Assembly: GCA_019136395.1 (NCBI GenBank)
Contig: JAGVUH010000117.1
Coordinates: forward strand, 1 to 13,601
Length of the DNA stretch: 13,601 bases
Direction: 5' to 3'
Source of the DNA: Gammaproteobacteria bacterium
GTDB lineage: Bacteria; Pseudomonadota; Gammaproteobacteria; Chromatiales; Chromatiaceae
Below are positions 11,901 through 13,601 of this stretch, piece by piece. Below the pieces are notes generated by a model. That model did no database searches, was not told the origin of the DNA, and worked only from the letters and a program-made list of their open reading frames with translations. The position numbers and the translations under genes are program-made. Numbering within the stretch: position 1 is the first letter of the stretch; every line of letters starts with the position of its first letter.

Positions 11901-12330
11901 CAACGTAATCCCCGTGGAGCGCTAGCCAATATCGGAAGCCAGCAGACGGGGTTAACCCGGCCCGCACACCCATTTGACCGGCAGGCGTCAGCGCGATATG
12001 CGCCGTACGGCAGGTGCTTAGGCGTGAAAACCGCACGGCGAAAGCTAGGCTATCCCCCAGAGAAGACGTCGCGCCACAGGGGTTGTCGCCGGTCAACCCA
12101 ACCCGGCCCACGCGCATCGGTTGTCAATCCGCGCTGGCAAGTTGTCAATCTGCTCGCGTGGCGGAAAGGCGGTATGCGGCGCGAAGTACCGCGAACGAGG
12201 CCGTCGCCCCTGCGAAGACGTCGCGCCGCAGGGGCGGCGCCGGTCACTCCTCACCAGGCCCAGGCGGCGTCATTTTCCTTACCGCGGGCGTCTGACGGGA
12301 CGTTGGCGGTGGTCACAACCGGAGCTCGTG
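11901..12330. other. gene-free region with short direct repeats
   Basis: No gene is supported. GAAGACGTCGCGCC occurs at 12062-12075 and 12214-12227. The second copy is exactly the loop of a perfect 8-bp stem, GCCCCTGC (12206-12213) with GCAGGGGC (12228-12235); around the first only CCCC and GGGG pair. TTGTCAATC occurs at 12121-12129 and 12142-12150, 21 bp apart, with a further TTGTC at about 12083. CGCCGT...ACGGCG pairs across about 12001-12040. The last bases (GGAG at 12321-12324) are the ribosome-binding site of the next gene. Confidence 0.45.
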
Positions 12331-12684
12331 ATGGGTAACACAGGTCCTCTAGCGCCACCGACCGACCGCGGCGGGCCCCGGGTTGCCGTGGGTGCGGCGC
12401 GGCGGGGCAGGGGGCCCCTGGCCGCGGGATCAACGCCGGTGGCGGTCTTGCCGCTCAGGGGCCGGGCGTGGCGCCGCCATCACCGCGCGCGGCTGCAACG
12501 GGCGCGACGGTGGTTCTGGCAACGGGATTTGCGCCGCGAACCGAAGTACCTGGGTCAGGTGGTGACCACGCCCTGCGTCTGTTCCTGCTGGCTGTGTCGG
12601 CCGCGCAAGCACGGGGGAGCGAGCCGCCAGGAGCGGCGGATTCAAGCCGCCTGGCGGGAACTAACCCACGGTGACGGAGGGTGA
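12331..12684 (+). CDS. small Cys-rich conserved protein (C-x-C-x-C-x2-C motif)
   Basis: From the ATG at 12331 (GGAG six bases upstream) the product has 117 residues. The first 45 are low-complexity Arg/Gly/Ala and may not be translated as shown; a later start is possible. The conserved part begins WRRHHRARLQRARRWFWQRD, then PKYLGQVVTTPCVCSCWLCR, with C82, C84, C86 and C89, followed by PRKHGGASRQERR. I recognise this layout from small hypothetical proteins of many bacteria and plasmids whose core reads roughly TPCPCSCWMCGNPRKH-G. The four Cys, perhaps with His94, could bind one zinc ion, and the basic helix suggests RNA or DNA contact. No function is known to me. Its stop lies 14 bases inside the next gene, so the two are coupled. 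Confidence 0.65.
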   Translation: MGNTGPLAPPTDRGGPRVAVGAARRGRGPLAAGSTPVAVLPLRGRAWRRHHRARLQRARRWFWQRDLRREPKYLGQVVTTPCVCSCWLCRPRKHGGASRQERRIQAAWRELTHGDGG

Positions 12685-13117
12685 TCGGGTAACACCCACG
12701 ACGACCGTCAAGGTCACGCACCTGCCCACCGGGTTCGCGGTGACGATCGACAGCAATGGCGGGGGCTACGAGTCCGTCCCGCGCATCATCGCCCGGGCCA
12801 AACGGGTCCTGGCGGTGCGCCTGGCCGCCCGGCAGACGGCGTGGCGCGAGGTGTTTGTGTACGACGTGCCGGAAGACCAACCGTACCCCCACGAACTGAT
12901 GCCGCTGCGCCAGCCGGCCGCGGTGACCCACGCGGATCTGCAGCGCTGCAGCGACTCCGGCGCGTGGCAAGCCGACGTGGCCGCGGCCCGCCAGGCGGTG
13001 CGGGAAGGGATTGAGCGTCTGCACGCGCCGCGCCGGGCGCGGGAAGTCATCTCCTGGACCTTGCCCGGTGACCCGGCGCGACCCGCGGGCACCGGCGCGA
13101 CCCCGCGGCCAAAGTAA
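12671..13117 (+). CDS. release-factor-like protein without GGQ
   Basis: A 148-residue product. Residues 13-21 read VKVTHLPTG, the same as the V-R-I-T-H-L-P-T-G strand that follows the GGQ loop in bacterial peptide chain release factors. After a divergent stretch, ARAKRVLAVRLAAR (41-54) corresponds to the release factor helix N-R-A-K-A-L-x-x-L-x-x-R-L. The GGQ loop, which triggers hydrolysis of peptidyl-tRNA, and the stop-codon reading domain are absent, so it cannot act as a normal release factor; it may still bind the ribosome or RNA. The C-terminal half (from VFVYDVPEDQPYPHELMPL) is unassigned and ends in a Pro/Arg-rich tail. The start is a GTG at 12671, the most upstream in the frame, with no strong ribosome-binding site of its own, but it overlaps the preceding gene, which suits translational coupling. 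Confidence 0.6.
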   Translation: MTEGDRVTPTTTVKVTHLPTGFAVTIDSNGGGYESVPRIIARAKRVLAVRLAARQTAWREVFVYDVPEDQPYPHELMPLRQPAAVTHADLQRCSDSGAWQADVAAARQAVREGIERLHAPRRAREVISWTLPGDPARPAGTGATPRPK

Positions 13118-13560
13118 GCCATGTACCACCGATTGCCCGGCGGGGCGGGCGGGGGTGGCAGGGCGGCGGGTACGGACGGCGGCGGCGGGTGGCGCGCTGA
13201 AGTCAATCACTGTCTGCGCCGCAGGATAGCCCTTGGCGCGCTGTCTCACCTGAGGCGTGGCCTCCGGGGCGGATTTGATGCGCATCCAATGAGTCACGCG
13301 CGCCGCCCCAGGCGGTCGGTGATCAGCCGTTGCGCCAGGCCCGGGGCGCCGGGCAGGCCGCCATTGAGGAGAAGAAGTGCTCATTGAAGGCGCATGCCGT
13401 CACGACCCTGAATGTTCATGAGGACAAATTGACGGCAGACGCATGCCGGCTTGCTCACGGCGCCATTCACCTTGCCCTGGCCGTGGATGACCGAACGCGC
13501 CGCGCAAGCCCCTGGCTTTAGACATGGGGTGAGCGGCGTGCGGCGACGCCGGAAGACCGC
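13118..13560. other. gene-free region with inverted repeat
   Basis: Short open frames here are low-complexity and lack ribosome-binding sites. TGCCGTCA (13395-13402) and TGACGGCA (13430-13437) form a perfect 8-bp inverted repeat around 27 bases, and CGCATGCCG occurs directly at 13391-13399 and 13440-13448. The segment may be the decayed interior of the insertion sequence whose end hairpin lies at 13509-13529. Confidence 0.35.
13509..13529 (+). mobile_element. IS200/IS605-like terminal hairpin (remnant)
   Basis: CCCCTGGCTTTAGACATGGGG closely resembles the right-end hairpins of IS200/IS605 (IS1341-type) elements, which in many genomes read CCCC-TGGC-TTTA-GCCA-T-GGGG. Here one base of the inner stem is changed (GACA instead of GCCA), leaving CCCC/GGGG and part of the inner stem. 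No tnpA or tnpB frame is present before it, so at most an end remnant is left. Confidence 0.4.
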
Positions 13561-13601
13561 TTGATTATTTGGAGCAAGATTGTATAATCGCCCTATGGCT
13601 G
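13561..13601 (+). promoter_or_regulatory. strong promoter at the window edge, probably for a leaderless gene
   Basis: -35 TTGATT (13561-13566), a 16-base spacer, and a perfect -10 TATAAT (13583-13588). An ATG at 13595-13597 lies six bases after the -10, about where transcription should begin, so a gene starting there would have little or no 5' leader. Only the first two codons and one base are in the window. Confidence 0.55.

Noticed and set aside
11531..11908. 125-codon frame across the second 318-bp unit
   Set aside because: The corresponding frame is interrupted by stops and a one-base indel in the first unit, so it is not maintained as a gene.
11185..12060. Group II intron, RNase P RNA or tmRNA
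   Set aside because: None of their hallmark conserved segments could be found (domain V hairpin, P4 consensus, tRNA-like ends), and tandem near-identical units are not expected for them.
12455..13384. 309-codon open frame on the minus strand
   Set aside because: It overlaps two better-supported plus-strand genes with ribosome-binding site or family motifs; its product is Arg/Pro/Ala-rich without recognisable features.
13121..13387. 88-codon open frame starting four bases after the release-factor-like gene
   Set aside because: It has no ribosome-binding site, a Gly/Arg-rich low-complexity product, and no family resemblance.

Overview
The window is very GC-rich (roughly two thirds G+C by eye) and reads like the accessory DNA of a GC-rich gammaproteobacterium, on a plasmid, an integrative element or a genomic island. 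A purple-sulfur-bacterium-like host (Chromatiales) is a guess from gene style, not shown by the sequence. Supporting signs are a Tus-like replication-terminus protein, an H-NS-family protein, a second-type NAD-dependent DNA ligase, an orphan MqsA-type zinc protein, a ribbon-helix-helix regulator, traces of insertion sequences, and several kilobases of non-coding tandem repeats. No rRNA, tRNA or CRISPR array was found.

Layout. (1) 1-1371: the cut-off 5' end of a probable IS21-type istA, then a Tus-family gene on the minus strand. (2) 1372-2244: an AT-richer divergent region and an H-NS-family gene on the plus strand. (3) 2600-4597: minus-strand genes for an alanine-rich helical protein, a double ribbon-helix-helix protein, a 63-residue protein and a four-span membrane protein. 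(4) 4740-5144: a strong plus-strand promoter, a stable hairpin, a 34-bp AT-rich inverted repeat and a 30-residue single-span membrane protein. (5) 5325-5891: an array of about six roughly 95-bp units, each able to form the same three stem-loops, with sequence changes that keep the stems paired. It runs directly into the ribosome-binding site of (6) 5892-8025, a compact operon of three unrecognised genes closed by a clear rho-independent terminator. (7) 8090-8666: a folded intergenic element and an MqsA-like zinc protein with a good promoter and a palindrome at its start point. (8) 8707-10698: ligA on the minus strand. (9) 10699-12330: about 1.6 kb without genes, containing tandem copies of a structured unit of about 318 bp. 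(10) 12331-13117: two overlapping genes, a small Cys-rich conserved protein and a release-factor-like protein lacking GGQ. (11) 13118-13601: no gene, an IS200/IS605-like terminal hairpin, and at the very edge a strong promoter whose start point falls on an ATG, suggesting a leaderless gene running out of the window.

How the parts fit. The Tus-like, H-NS-like and ligase genes suggest a replicon or island that carries its own DNA-maintenance functions. The best candidate for something undescribed is the stem-loop array plus the three-gene operon at 5325-8025; the 318-bp array at 11185-11900 is second. No function for either can be derived from the sequence alone.
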